Below, piece after piece: positions 36,815 to 45,968 of a DNA stretch of 64,000 nucleotides (the first letter of the stretch is position 1; each line of letters starts with the position of its first letter). The stretch lies in assembly GCA_964432975.1 (NCBI GenBank), contig CAYSPS010000001.1:9554-73553 (forward strand), in the 5' to 3' direction. The stretch comes from CAYSPS01 sp964432975. Lineage in GTDB: Bacteria; Babelota; Babeliae; Babelales; UBA12409. The notes under the pieces are model-generated. The model did no database searches and had not been told where the DNA came from. It saw only the letters and a list, made by a program, of their open reading frames with translations. A program made the position numbers and the translations under genes.

Positions 36815-37087
36815 TCAGCTTGATGACAAGGGTGTCCGCATCTCTTGATCGAGAATCTCTGCTAAATTGCGCTCGCGTTGTTCTTTCTTTTGCATGCGCA
36901 AAATAATATCTAATGCGCACAACACCGCAAGTTTCTTTGAGTCAGTTTTTCCCGTTTGTTGCATCACTGCATTCATCATGTCATTCAAATTGGCAACGGC
37001 TTGGTCAAGCTGTTCGACCGGTTCATCGGTAACAATAGTATATGACTCACCACCAATTATTACCGTATGTTTCGTTATTATACTCAT
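36815..37087 (-). CDS. zapA: cell division protein ZapA
   Basis: A 90-residue ZapA-family protein that bundles FtsZ filaments. The N-terminal VIIGGESYTIVTDEP strand pair and the helical LNDMMNAVMQQTG and KLAVLCALDIILRMQ regions match the family. It overlaps the preceding coiled-coil gene by four bases (ATGA). Together with ftsW it shows that an FtsZ-type divisome is used. Confidence 0.8.
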   Translation of the reverse strand: MSIITKHTVIIGGESYTIVTDEPVEQLDQAVANLNDMMNAVMQQTGKTDSKKLAVLCALDIILRMQKKEQRERNLAEILDQEMRTPLSSS

Positions 37088-37332
37088 GACTCCGTGCGCT
37101 CTTGCGTCACAACCGTATCAATGTCTTTAATTAAACTATCAATCAACACTTTGGCAAATTCTTTTTCGTGACTCAACGCATTTCCCTGAGCCAACGACGC
37201 CTCCTGTAATTCATCAATCTGCTGCTGCAATGCAAGCCTGTCTTTGGTCAACTGTGCATTTTCTTGTCGCAATCGTTGAACGAGTGCAACCAATTCAGAA
37301 ATTTTTTGCTCCAATACCCCGAAAACTTCCAT
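37084..37332 (-). CDS. short coiled-coil protein, ZapB-like
   Basis: An 82-residue, almost entirely coiled-coil protein (LEQKISELVALVQRL, ENAQLTKDRLALQQQ). Size, composition and coupling to zapA suggest a ZapB-like partner that links the Z ring to the nucleoid, but coiled coils are not diagnostic. GAGG lies before the ATG. Confidence 0.55.
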   Translation of the reverse strand: MEVFGVLEQKISELVALVQRLRQENAQLTKDRLALQQQIDELQEASLAQGNALSHEKEFAKVLIDSLIKDIDTVVTQERTES

Positions 37333-37398
37333 AAACTCCCCTCAAGCATAGGTTCTATTTCATACCAGCGTCATCGTATCTCACCGATGTTCGTGATA

Positions 37399-37755
37399 TC
37401 AAGAAATTTTGCCGCGCGCACGATCAACAAGTTGCGCAAATGCTTGTGGCTCGGCAATGGCAAGCTGACTCAACATTTTGCGATCAAGCACCACGCCAGC
37501 TTTTTTCAACCCACTCATAAATACATTGTACGACATGCCATGTTCACGCGTGGCAGCCGAGATACGGACAATAAACAACTGACGCATTGAACGTTTTTTG
37601 AGCTTCCGCCCCTTAAATGCAAATGCCATTGCACGTAATACGGTTTCACGCATACGGCGTACAACATTTTTACGCTGTCCCCAATAACCCTTAGCCTGTT
37701 TTGTCCATCGTTTGTGGCGCTTTCTTGTCATCACGCCACGTTTTACTCTCGACAT
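37399..37755 (-). CDS. rplT: 50S ribosomal protein bL20
   Basis: A 118-residue basic protein with the family start MSRVKRGVMTRKRHKR, the GYWGQRKNVVRRMRE block and the C-terminal RISAATREHGMSYNVFM region. It is needed early in 50S assembly. It is third in the infC-rpmI-rplT operon, where bL20 commonly represses its own mRNA. Confidence 0.97.
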   Translation of the reverse strand: MSRVKRGVMTRKRHKRWTKQAKGYWGQRKNVVRRMRETVLRAMAFAFKGRKLKKRSMRQLFIVRISAATREHGMSYNVFMSGLKKAGVVLDRKMLSQLAIAEPQAFAQLVDRARGKIS

Positions 37756-37805
37756 ATCAAAACCCTTTAGTTCTTACTTAGATTAAATCCCTAAAATTCC
37801 CCGTC

Positions 37806-38003
37806 CTACTCGTATGGCAAAAGCGCAATAAAACGTCCATGATCCGTCCGTCCCATATACGTACACGGACGCAGATGACGTTTACGCTTGGCGGTTTTAC
37901 TTGCCATTAAATGTCTTTTATATGCATGCGCACGTTTAACTTTTCCACTTTTTGTTTTCGAAAAACGTTTCTTTGATGCTGAATGCGTTTTCATTTTAGG
38001 CAT
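37806..38003 (-). CDS. rpmI: 50S ribosomal protein bL35
   Basis: A 65-residue basic protein (MPKMKTHSASKKRF, then SGKVKRAHAYKRHL and KRKRHLR), full length for bL35. It lies between infC and rplT in the standard order, 17 bases after infC. Confidence 0.97.
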   Translation of the reverse strand: MPKMKTHSASKKRFSKTKSGKVKRAHAYKRHLMASKTAKRKRHLRPCTYMGRTDHGRFIALLPYE

Positions 38004-38020
38004 GTTTTCAATCCTGTTAT

Positions 38021-38563
38021 TTATTTATGCTTTATATAGTATACGCGCGACCACAACTGACCAAGTCGCGATTCTTGTTCAAATTCAACAATGCCAAGTT
38101 CTTTGCCAGCAAGCGTCGCGTCAATTTTCTCAAACATTGCCTGACCTCGTTCACTTCGCGTTGCCATTTCGCGCCCACGAAATACGAGCGTAAACTTGAC
38201 GCGATTGCCATCATGTAAAAAAGCCGTCGCCTGATTAAGCTTTGTTTGATAATCATGTTCTTCAATTTTTGGACGCAATTTTATTTCTTTAATTTTAATA
38301 ACTTTTTGATTGCGCTTAGCCTCGGCAAGCTTCTTTTTTTTCGCGTAAATCATCTTGCCGAAATCCATGATCTTGGCTACCGGAACACCGTGCGTACCTG
38401 CTTCGGCAATAAGCACTAAATCAAGCCCCTCTTCACGTGCGCGAGCCAGCGCATCATAACGCGACAAAATACCAATATTTTCACCGGTACTCGATATTAC
38501 TTGTATTCGCGGCGCATAAATATATTCATTAACTTTATGCTCGCTTTTGCGCATATCTCTCAA
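38021..38563 (-). CDS. infC: translation initiation factor IF-3
   Basis: A 180-residue IF-3 that prevents premature subunit joining and checks start-codon pairing. VNEYIYAPRIQVISSTGENIG and the C-domain IKLRPKIEEHDYQTKLNQA and VKFTLVFRGREMA identify it. The start is TTG 38563, with AAGGA 8 bases upstream; an ATG three codons later has no spaced Shine-Dalgarno sequence. Rare start codons on infC are a known self-control device. recA, not thrS, precedes it here. Confidence 0.95.
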   Translation of the reverse strand: MRDMRKSEHKVNEYIYAPRIQVISSTGENIGILSRYDALARAREEGLDLVLIAEAGTHGVPVAKIMDFGKMIYAKKKKLAEAKRNQKVIKIKEIKLRPKIEEHDYQTKLNQATAFLHDGNRVKFTLVFRGREMATRSERGQAMFEKIDATLAGKELGIVEFEQESRLGQLWSRVYYIKHK

Positions 38564-38609
38564 CGATTGCTTCCTTCATCTCAAATAACAATATATTTTC
38601 CCAACAAAA

Positions 38610-39629
38610 CTACTCACGCATACTTTTTAAAGCCTCAAGCACCTTTTGCTCAATCGCACTTGCCATTTCGGCATTTGCTTTCAAAAACTGCACAGCCTGC
38701 TCGCGCCCTTGGGCAATTTTTTGATCATTAAATGCAAACCAAGCCCCAGCCTGTGCAATAACGTTACAAAAGAGTGCAGCATCAAGCAAATCAAGTTCGC
38801 GACTCAACCCTTCACCAAAAATCAAATCAAGTTCGACGTGACGAAATGGCGGCGCAACCTTGTTTTTAACTACCTTGATGAGCACACGATTACCAAAGTG
38901 ACGCTCATTTTTCTTTAAACTCCCAATACGTCGCACATCCATACGTACCGATGCATAAAATTTCAATGCATTACCACCCGTCGTTGTTTCTTTATTGGCA
39001 AACGGCATGCTGCTAATATTGTGACGAATCTGATTAATAAAAATAAGCACCGTTTTTGATTTATGCACAATTGGCGTTAATTTCCGTAACGCCTGCGACA
39101 TCAACCGCGCCTGCAACCCAACATGCGCATCGCCCATTTCGCCCTCAAGCTCGGCTTTTGGCACCAACGCAGCAACTGAATCAATAACAACGATGTCAAT
39201 TGCCCCAGATCTAATGAGCATTTCAGCAATATCTAACGCCTGCTCACCAAAGTCTGGTTGTGAAATCACCAAGTCTTGAACATTCACCCCCAAGCGAGCC
39301 GCGTGTGTCGAATCAAGCGCATGCTCTGCATCAATAAATGCACACATGCCACCACGTTTTTGCGCCTGAGCGACAGCATGCAATGCAAGTGTCGTTTTTC
39401 CCGATGCTTCTGGACCAAAAATTTCAATGACACGCCCACGTGGCAACCCGCCAACACCTAAAGCATGATTTAATAACAACGAACCCGTTGAAATGGCCTC
39501 AACTTCTGCTATGGGCGACTGCCCGAGAAGCATCACCGAGCCTTTGCCATATTGCTTGTCAATTTGCGCGAACGTCGCCTCGAGCGCCTTTTTGCGCTCT
39601 TGTTGGATCGACTTTTGAGAAGTTTCCAC
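38610..39629 (-). CDS. recA: recombinase RecA
   Basis: A 339-residue ATPase that forms filaments on single-stranded DNA, driving strand exchange and LexA cleavage. Walker A is GPEASGKTT (residues 72-80), Walker [14 protein letters not shown], and the loop regions [14 protein letters not shown] and FINQIRHNI with [18 protein letters not shown] are all conserved. It sits between ppiD and infC on the same strand. No recX or lexA is adjacent. Confidence 0.97.
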   Translation of the reverse strand: METSQKSIQQERKKALEATFAQIDKQYGKGSVMLLGQSPIAEVEAISTGSLLLNHALGVGGLPRGRVIEIFGPEASGKTTLALHAVAQAQKRGGMCAFIDAEHALDSTHAARLGVNVQDLVISQPDFGEQALDIAEMLIRSGAIDIVVIDSVAALVPKAELEGEMGDAHVGLQARLMSQALRKLTPIVHKSKTVLIFINQIRHNISSMPFANKETTTGGNALKFYASVRMDVRRIGSLKKNERHFGNRVLIKVVKNKVAPPFRHVELDLIFGEGLSRELDLLDAALFCNVIAQAGAWFAFNDQKIAQGREQAVQFLKANAEMASAIEQKVLEALKSMRE

Positions 39630-39659
39630 AATATCCTTTGGTGATTTAAAATTTAGCGC

Positions 39660-41573
39660 TTATTTGGCTATTTTTTCATTAATTTTTATTGTAGCATTTT
39701 TATATAAAGAAGCAACAAATGACTGCTCTACAAGGCCCCTCGTCTCTTGCACAAGTGTCCCCAAAAGGGCTGCTTTTTTAGCATCAAAGAGCTTTTGATC
39801 AAATGGGGCAAGTTCATCAACAAAGATCATGACCCCATTTTGCCCATGCATTCCCGTCACGATCGCACCGGCTTTGTTAATCGCAAAGAGTTTTTGCATA
39901 AGAGACTGCCCAGCCTGCTGCTCAAAATTTTGTAATGCTTTAGTGTCATTTTTACGTACCCAAACAGGTGCTTGAACCTTTGCACCATACTGTTGGGCCA
40001 CTTCATCAAATATCTTTTTGGTATGAGCAATGCGCACTTTATCAAGCACATGCGTTAAAGTTTCAAGCGCACGTTGCTCACACAAATCTTGTCGTACACG
40101 ATCTTTGACGGTATCAAACGGTGGCTGATAGGTTTTTTTCAAGTCCGTAACGATAATAGCGTATCCCTTATCACCATCAACGACAAAACTGCCAGTATCG
40201 CGTCGTGCATTAAATAACTTTTGCACAAGAGGATCTTGCGTGAGCACTGTACCTGCCAGTTCTTTTTTGACCGCATTCTTTTTACGTGCAAATTCTGCAA
40301 GCATTTGTTCTTTGTCTTGCGCACGCGCAAGCGTATATTTGATTTCATAGCCAAACGTACGCTCAAATTGTTGCTGACGTAGTTTGCGCTCAATTTCAGC
40401 ACGCACCCTTTCAAGCGGTTTATAGGTTGGCGACTTTTTGGCAACCCGTTGAATAATTTCAAATCCTTGTGGTGTCTCAAGCACTGGTGAAATATCACCA
40501 TCTTTTGTTAAGCGCATCGCGGCTTGTTCAAATGGATTATTACCTTGTTTAGGCACAAATTCTATTAATCCGCCGCTTTTTTTCGTCGTGATATCCGCAG
40601 AAAGTTCACGTGCCTTTTGTTCAAAGAGTTCTGGCTTAGTTTTCAATTCTTGCAACAATGCGTGAGCCTGTGTGCGTATATTTGATTTATCCTTTTCATT
40701 AAAAGCGAGCAGAATATGGCGCACCTGTAAACGTGCGGTCTGATCAACAAATTCTTGGTATTTATTGCGGTTGTAATAGGCGGTTATTTGTTTTTCACCG
40801 ACACGCACACCATATTTATCAGCATCAAAAACCCAAACAATGCCAGCGCGCTTTTCAGGTACAAAATAGCGTTTACTTGCACGGTTTTGCGCGTCAAAAA
40901 ATGTTTTTAGTTGCGCATCAGATATATCTTTTCCTTGTTCATGTGCAACAAAACTTTTGAGGGGAATGAATGCACATGTACACCGACGATCGGCAAATTC
41001 ACGCATAAACCGATCTTTAAGCACAAATTCCGGTACATACGCAGAACCCATTGCCAATTCCATGAGCGTGCCTTCAAGAATCTGCTCAGCTTTTTGCTGC
41101 TCAAGTTGTGCAAATGACTTGCGCAAATATTGGGCAATCATTGCTTCATCAACAGTACCATCGGGGCGACGCAGTTCTTTGGGAAGCGATGCAATTACTT
41201 GCTGGCGAACAAACTCGGGCGAAACAACCAAGTACATGCGATGGGCAATATTATCAACAAGTGCTTGAGTGGTAAGTGCATCAAGGGCAATTTTTTGTGG
41301 ATCGGTTGACATACCTTGCATGCGAAAAATATTTTCTGCCTGCGGGCCAAACATTTTTTTTAGCTGTTCAATTTGATCAGAAATTTCGTCAACGCGAGCA
41401 TTATATTCGTTCAGACTAATCGCGGTACCATCAACTTTGATTGCCCAGTCGTCGTTTGAAAACCACTTAAAAAATAATGTAAATGAGTATGGTAATACCA
41501 TGAGCAAGCTCACGGCATACACAATGGTACGTAAAAAACGACCTTGCAAATGATGACGAAAAAAAGAAATCAT
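39660..41573 (-). CDS. ppiD: peptidyl-prolyl isomerase, PpiD/SurA-like
   Basis: A 637-residue inner-membrane-anchored periplasmic folding factor. One N-terminal membrane helix (VYAVSLLMVLPYSFTLFF), a SurA_N-type chaperone region (INEYN-like ISLNEYNARVDEISDQIEQ), a parvulin domain (VRHILLAFNEKD, then SADITTKKSGGLIEFV and DGDISPVLETPQGFEIIQRV) and a second PPIase-like C-terminal part. Layout and length match PpiD. It may serve the many exported proteins of this genome. Located between recA and the 41601 gene. Confidence 0.82.
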   Translation of the reverse strand: MISFFRHHLQGRFLRTIVYAVSLLMVLPYSFTLFFKWFSNDDWAIKVDGTAISLNEYNARVDEISDQIEQLKKMFGPQAENIFRMQGMSTDPQKIALDALTTQALVDNIAHRMYLVVSPEFVRQQVIASLPKELRRPDGTVDEAMIAQYLRKSFAQLEQQKAEQILEGTLMELAMGSAYVPEFVLKDRFMREFADRRCTCAFIPLKSFVAHEQGKDISDAQLKTFFDAQNRASKRYFVPEKRAGIVWVFDADKYGVRVGEKQITAYYNRNKYQEFVDQTARLQVRHILLAFNEKDKSNIRTQAHALLQELKTKPELFEQKARELSADITTKKSGGLIEFVPKQGNNPFEQAAMRLTKDGDISPVLETPQGFEIIQRVAKKSPTYKPLERVRAEIERKLRQQQFERTFGYEIKYTLARAQDKEQMLAEFARKKNAVKKELAGTVLTQDPLVQKLFNARRDTGSFVVDGDKGYAIIVTDLKKTYQPPFDTVKDRVRQDLCEQRALETLTHVLDKVRIAHTKKIFDEVAQQYGAKVQAPVWVRKNDTKALQNFEQQAGQSLMQKLFAINKAGAIVTGMHGQNGVMIFVDELAPFDQKLFDAKKAALLGTLVQETRGLVEQSFVASLYKNATIKINEKIAK

Positions 41574-41600
41574 ATGGCCAAAACCCTTTTTTAGTAAAAA

Positions 41601-42068
41601 CTAATCACTATAACGCTGTATAACCGCAAACCGCACACCAGGAATAGTATTATTCAAAGCAATGAGCGCATCATCAAGTGCCTGTTTTGTTGGATAACCA
41701 ACCGTCAAAACCTGGTAGCACATAAACGGTCTATTATTCTTTAGTATGAAAGAAGTCTTCACAATGCGCAATGGGCACGCCGTCAATTGCGCCCGCGCAC
41801 ACAGCTGCAGTGCTTGCGCGTAAGACATGCATGATGCAACACAAGCATAAAACCAAGATTCACTCATGGGTGCATCAACAAATGCTTGCTGCGAATGAGT
41901 GGACAATGGTTTTGCTACAGACTCAAAATATGGTACGAGTAGAGCATGTGCACAATGTTTGCCGTACCAAAAACCAACGAGCCATGCAATTAACAGTCCA
42001 GCACAGACCGCTACAACTGCCCAACTGGCATGGCGCGTGTCAAAATATACCCCATTATCACGATTCAT
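41601..42068 (-). CDS. single-pass membrane protein, SPOR-like C-terminus
   Basis: A 155-residue protein with one membrane helix (WAVVAVCAGLLIAWLVGFWYG), then a Cys-containing region and a C-terminal segment reading MCYQVLTVGYPTKQALDDALIALN and later VRFAVIQRY. The last part resembles a SPOR domain (strand, then turn, then helix), which binds denuded glycan at division sites. The match is weak. It lies between miaA and ppiD in the long run. Confidence 0.45.
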   Translation of the reverse strand: MNRDNGVYFDTRHASWAVVAVCAGLLIAWLVGFWYGKHCAHALLVPYFESVAKPLSTHSQQAFVDAPMSESWFYACVASCMSYAQALQLCARAQLTACPLRIVKTSFILKNNRPFMCYQVLTVGYPTKQALDDALIALNNTIPGVRFAVIQRYSD

Positions 42069-42070
42069 AG

Positions 42071-43021
42071 CTACCCCTTTTTATCATCACTGAGCATTAT
42101 GTATTGCATAAGTTTTGCACGCGAATCAAAATCTTTTTGAGCAACATCAAGCCACAACACACGAACATCTTCTGTAAAGTGCGCTAGCTTTTTCGTCAAC
42201 ATCCGATTAAAGGTTAATTGACGCTTGGCGTAGTTACGCGTTCTTTGTTGGATGCGCGCAACTAATTCATCATATGATTTGGCATGCAATTGCGGTGTAC
42301 GTAAATAAAGAACAATATCGTCATATCCAATGAGTTTTTTTGTCAATAAAAAATCTTGCCACGTGGTCGAAAGTGCACGAACTTCATCAATCCATCCTGC
42401 CGCAAACATGTGCTTCACTCGCGCGTTAATACGTGCATAAATAAATTCCACTGGTGCCGTAAGCATAAAAATAACAGCTCGCGATATTGGAGCATACTGT
42501 GGTCGGCACACAGAAGGTTTTATACCAAGATTATACCACACATCTAATGCGCGTTGTATGCGATAGCGATCTGCTGGCTGAATAGCTGCTGCGCGCTCTG
42601 GGTCTATATGCTGTAGCTCGTGCCATAATTGCAGCGTTGGTTTTTGATAAACTTGTTGAGCGACTTTCGCTAAAGTTTGAGAGAAAAAAAGAGCATCGAT
42701 GTAAAATCCAGAACCACCAACAATGATAGGCAATTTTTCTTTTGCACCAAGGCCGGCAATAATCGGCGTTATCAAATTGCGATATCCAACAACACTCATA
42801 TTGACCGGATCATCAAGTACATCAAATAAATAATGTGGTATTAGTGATTTATGCCAATCTGGCTTTGCAGTACCAATAGTCAGTGGTGTATAAAATTGTC
42901 CAACATCGGCATTAATAATTGCAGAAGGTTGTTGAGCACCTATATGTAATGCAAGATCGGTTTTGCCAATTCCGGTTGGACCAGTAATAATCATCGTACG
43001 TGCCTGTTGCATATTAACCAA
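42071..43021 (-). CDS. miaA: tRNA dimethylallyltransferase
   Basis: A 316-residue MiaA that transfers a dimethylallyl group to A37 of UNN-reading tRNAs. The P-loop GPTGIGKTD (from residue 14), the substrate region SAIINADVGQFYTPLTIGTAKPD, HYLFDVLDD and GSGFYIDAL are all present, as is the C-terminal RQLTFNR segment. Usual QxY is GQFY. It follows carD by 7 bases. Confidence 0.93.
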   Translation of the reverse strand: MVNMQQARTMIITGPTGIGKTDLALHIGAQQPSAIINADVGQFYTPLTIGTAKPDWHKSLIPHYLFDVLDDPVNMSVVGYRNLITPIIAGLGAKEKLPIIVGGSGFYIDALFFSQTLAKVAQQVYQKPTLQLWHELQHIDPERAAAIQPADRYRIQRALDVWYNLGIKPSVCRPQYAPISRAVIFMLTAPVEFIYARINARVKHMFAAGWIDEVRALSTTWQDFLLTKKLIGYDDIVLYLRTPQLHAKSYDELVARIQQRTRNYAKRQLTFNRMLTKKLAHFTEDVRVLWLDVAQKDFDSRAKLMQYIMLSDDKKG

Positions 43022-43028
43022 TCACTTT

Positions 43029-43562
43029 TTAAATGGCTGNNNNNNNNNNCGTTTTTGTATTATGTACTGTACGTACGAAAAGTGCGCGTAATCTGCTTGT
43101 TACCTGTTCAGCATTGAGATTTTCTATGATCGCGATTTCTTCAGCAAGCAATGCTTCTGTCTGCGCAAGTAGTGCGCGCTCACCAAATGATAACTCTTTG
43201 GTACGGGCAAGACATTGCAAATCGCGATAAATTTTTGAAATTTCGACTAAATTTCCTGTGCGCAAACATGATTGATATTTCTTATGACGTTTATTCCAAC
43301 TGCTGATATATTCACTGCATGATGCGCGTACCATGTTTTCAGCAAGTGTTTTAAAAACCTCTTGCACATGTACACGACTACTTAATGCACGCACACCAAT
43401 TGCAGCAAGATTATCGATCGGTACCAAAATTGTCATATCTTTATTAACAAACTTGAGCTCATACAAGATAGTATCTTTCCCCCCCATTACTCGCTCCATG
43501 ATGCGACTAACACGTGCGACACCGTGTCCAGGATAAACCACTTTTTCATTGAGAGCGAACAT
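43029..43562 (-). CDS. carD: CarD-family RNA polymerase-binding regulator
   Basis: A 177-residue protein beginning FALNEKVVYPGHGVARV, the RNA-polymerase-interacting Tudor-like domain shared by CarD and TRCF, then a helical C-terminal domain that would contact the promoter upstream fork. CarD stabilises open complexes, notably at rRNA promoters. It is the first gene of the 14-gene minus-strand run. A 10-N gap covers four codons near the 3' end, with the frame kept. A mild AAGGGGATGC precedes the start. Confidence 0.88.
   Translation of the reverse strand: MFALNEKVVYPGHGVARVSRIMERVMGGKDTILYELKFVNKDMTILVPIDNLAAIGVRALSSRVHVQEVFKTLAENMVRASCSEYISSWNKRHKKYQSCLRTGNLVEISKIYRDLQCLARTKELSFGERALLAQTEALLAEEIAIIENLNAEQVTSRLRALFVRTVHNTKTXXXXAI
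43040..43049. other. assembly gap (10 N)
   Basis: Lies in the last codons of carD. The frame is preserved. Confidence 0.95.
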
Positions 43563-43642
43563 AAAGCATCCCCTTCCTTATAAGTAGGGGACCTAGAACG
43601 TTTTGTGCTCGCAAAATCGTGTTATCAGTATACTACAAAAGA

Positions 43643-44287
43643 TCAATGCACTACAACTGCTGGTGCACCATTTTTACAAAATTGACTATATAACTTATAA
43701 AGTGCTAACATTCCTGTCAAAACTAAAACTACCCACCTTTTTTTAAGAAATACTGGTACATGATCAGCATGTTCAACATGTATTGCATTCATTAAAATGT
43801 TGTAACATTGTTCAAGAATATCAATCAATTCATCCAATGGAATATTCGAATCTATCTTTGCAAGAAGCGCATTAATCGAATTTACGTCTTGCCCAGCAAC
43901 ATTTGTAATAAGCTTCATAATAAATTGCTCAAAAACAAGTCCGATTAGATTACAAAGTTCATACATGAATTGTTTGCCTGAACAAGCAACAGTACCAACT
44001 TTGTACGCATTCCATAAATCACGCAGTGGCATAATACTTTTGCGCTCAATCATGGCATTGTAACAACGAATAACACAGGATTGTGTAAATGCAAGGCGCC
44101 GTACAAAGGTAAAATCTAATTTACAACCAGTTTGTTTTTCTATTTTGACACACAATTCAACATACCGATCAATCATAGCATCGAGGTTTTCAAATTTTTT
44201 GTTCCGTACGTTCATTGCAATTGTACCGTTTACAAAAATAAGTTCGCCCAGCACGAGGACGTGCATAAAATGACCGGTAATAGCCAT
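43643..44287 (-). CDS. unknown protein with C-terminal membrane anchor
   Basis: A 214-residue, mostly helical protein with AAGGAGA 5 bases before the ATG. One hydrophobic segment lies near the start (MHVLVLGELIFVNG) and a clearer one at the end (RWVVLVLTGMLALYKLY), with scattered Cys. No family recognised. It is isolated, with 80 bases to carD downstream and a 640-base empty region upstream. Confidence 0.6.
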   Translation of the reverse strand: MAITGHFMHVLVLGELIFVNGTIAMNVRNKKFENLDAMIDRYVELCVKIEKQTGCKLDFTFVRRLAFTQSCVIRCYNAMIERKSIMPLRDLWNAYKVGTVACSGKQFMYELCNLIGLVFEQFIMKLITNVAGQDVNSINALLAKIDSNIPLDELIDILEQCYNILMNAIHVEHADHVPVFLKKRWVVLVLTGMLALYKLYSQFCKNGAPAVVVH

Positions 44288-44856
44288 ATCTTCTCCTTAA
44301 CTTCTTGTGCTTCATCTGGAATATTACCCTACAACGAAAGCCGAAAAAAGCACAAGAGCCTTGCCATAAATTGCGCAGTCAAGCAGTTCAGCCGCCACGT
44401 GCCCCCCCACGAAAAAATCTGCCCACGCATCAATCATTCTGCAACACTCCAGAGCAACCCCAAAAAACCCACAAAGGCCGGTATAACCACGCAACTGCGC
44501 GGACGGAGCTAAAAACATCAAGGTATTTTTATAAAAATTTTATTGAGAAGCTCGATCACACCGCGCTCAAAAATTTTTTATGGAAAAAATTATGCGTCAC
44601 AAAAACTTCTTAACCAAGCACAAGAATTGCCTGAGAAAAATTATGCGCCAATAAAATTTTATTACTTTCGCTGCAACACTTAAGTGTGCGCTTCCCCAAT
44701 TAAACCACGTCCATGTGTACAATAGGTTTCTTTCAAAACCTGTCGAGAGTTATGAGTTATTGTAAAATTCACTCATGCTGTTCGCCATGAGTCTTTGGCG
44801 ACGTGTTTGCAAACGTCTCATAAAATTTAAGTCTTAAAAGATAGTGGGGACAAAAG
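44288..44856. other. long intergenic region without a recognised gene
   Basis: About 570 bases. The right part of the plus strand has local pairing and A+T-rich repeats of AAAAATTATGCG (44584-44595 and 44636-44647). The left part has a 65-codon minus-strand frame (44324-44521) without ribosome-binding site or known motif. I checked both strands for tmRNA, SRP RNA and RNase P signatures and found none. Confidence 0.4.
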
Positions 44857-44883
44857 ACAAAGACCGCGAAAAACGGTCTTTGT
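44857..44883 (-). terminator. bidirectional hairpin terminator after HU
   Basis: A 10-bp stem ACAAAGACCG / CGGTCTTTGT with a 7-base loop. On the minus strand it follows the HU stop by about 45 bases and is followed by CTTTTG; on the plus strand a short T tract follows. Confidence 0.7.
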
Positions 44884-44926
44884 TTGAAAGCACAAAATAT
44901 TCTAGGTCAGGTTAGACCAACTGACC

Positions 44927-45205
44927 TTAAATTGAACGAACAACCTGACGCAAATTTTTTCCTGCCTTGAAGCGTGGCACATAAATTGCCGGAATATCTA
45001 TACGTTGCTTTGTAGCGGGATTAAGACCTTTGCGAGCTGGACGTAACGAAGTCGAGAACGTACCAAAACCAGCCAGGGCAACTTTGTCACCCTTTTTCAA
45101 TGAACGTTCAACAATGCGGGTCAATGCATCAATGACGGTTGTTATATCTTTTTTGCTAAAAGAAGTTTCCTCGCTCAAAGCGCTTATAAGATCTGTTTTA
45201 TTCAT
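44927..45205 (-). CDS. hup: DNA-binding protein HU
   Basis: A 92-residue HU/IHF-family nucleoid protein. MNKTDLISALSEETSFSKKD, the LAGFGTFSTSLRPARKG turn and NPATKQRIDIPA with VPRFKAGKNL are diagnostic. ATG 45205 follows AAAGGAG; the frame stays open about 110 codons further upstream, but that extension has no similarity and lies over the promoter. It has its own promoter and terminator. Confidence 0.95.
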   Translation of the reverse strand: MNKTDLISALSEETSFSKKDITTVIDALTRIVERSLKKGDKVALAGFGTFSTSLRPARKGLNPATKQRIDIPAIYVPRFKAGKNLRQVVRSI

Positions 45206-45269
45206 TAGTTTGGCTCCTTTCCGCACACATGCCCTATAAATTAAACACTGCTTTTTAACTCGCGATTTT

Positions 45270-45297
45270 ATCTTAGCTACGTTTGCATATTTGTCAA
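45270..45297 (-). promoter_or_regulatory. HU promoter
   Basis: On the minus strand, TTGACA (45297-45292), 16-base spacer, TAAGAT (45275-45270), giving a leader of about 55 bases. Confidence 0.55.
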
Positions 45298-45338
45298 ATA
45301 GCATTGCCGGCAAAACACAACGTACAAAAGTAGAATAT

Positions 45339-45953
45339 CTACTCAACAAGCGCAACAACACGCGCCAGCGCCGAATCGGCTGCGATTTTGATCGGCAACG
45401 CAATAAGGGTAAACCTTGATACGCCAATGAGCGCAACAAGATTGGTAAGATTCTCAATAATAAGAACATCATGTGACAAAAAATATGTATGCACATCAAA
45501 CGGAAACAAATCTGGCGATGGCATATCAAAACCAACCGTATTCACACGCACATCAATTAATTTCTGTGCACATGCCAGGGTAATTGTTGGATGTTTTGTA
45601 AAATAGTCATCTTTTCCCCACCGCGCATCATGTCCTGTCAAAAAAAGAACGATAGCTCCTGATGGAAACACATACTTTTGAAGTACATCAATATCAATTA
45701 TTTCACGCCCGCGCGCATCGATTAAAATTCCTGGCGCAACAAAACGCGCAACAGAACAATCACACAAGAACTTTTTCTTTTCAAGCAAATGTGCTGGACC
45801 ATCAATGTGAGTTCCTACATGCATTCCGCAAGTCAGCTGACAATCGTTGTAATAATTTTTTTCTAAAAAACGTATTTGTTGCACGCTACATACATTATCA
45901 TAGGGATGCGTCGGCATGTGATCAACGATCGTATGTGAAAGATCAATCATCAT
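45339..45953 (-). CDS. cyclase / kynurenine formamidase-like metal hydrolase
   Basis: A 204-residue member of the cyclase family (PF04199 type). The metal site MHVGTHIDGPAH is intact, as are LSHTIVDHMPTHP at the start, LFLTGHDARWG in the middle and VGFDMPSPD. Family members hydrolyse N-formylkynurenine or related amides and lactones. No tryptophan-degradation genes are nearby, so the substrate is open. It ends about 40 bases from the HU promoter. Confidence 0.8.
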   Translation of the reverse strand: MMIDLSHTIVDHMPTHPYDNVCSVQQIRFLEKNYYNDCQLTCGMHVGTHIDGPAHLLEKKKFLCDCSVARFVAPGILIDARGREIIDIDVLQKYVFPSGAIVLFLTGHDARWGKDDYFTKHPTITLACAQKLIDVRVNTVGFDMPSPDLFPFDVHTYFLSHDVLIIENLTNLVALIGVSRFTLIALPIKIAADSALARVVALVE

Positions 45954-45968
45954 TATTTTCCTGCAAAA

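Noticed and set aside
44324..44521. 65-codon minus-strand frame
   Set aside because: No ribosome-binding site, no promoter and no recognisable motif; too weak to call.
44640..44850. tmRNA or SRP RNA in the HU downstream region
   Set aside because: A frame that could read as a tag (A-N-T-S-P...) exists on the minus strand, but there is no acceptor CCA end, no TTCGA T-loop and no conserved SRP apical loop.
45206..45535. 110-codon N-terminal extension of HU
   Set aside because: Lies over a clear promoter (TTGACA/TAAGAT) and the start of HU is at 45205 with AAAGGAG.
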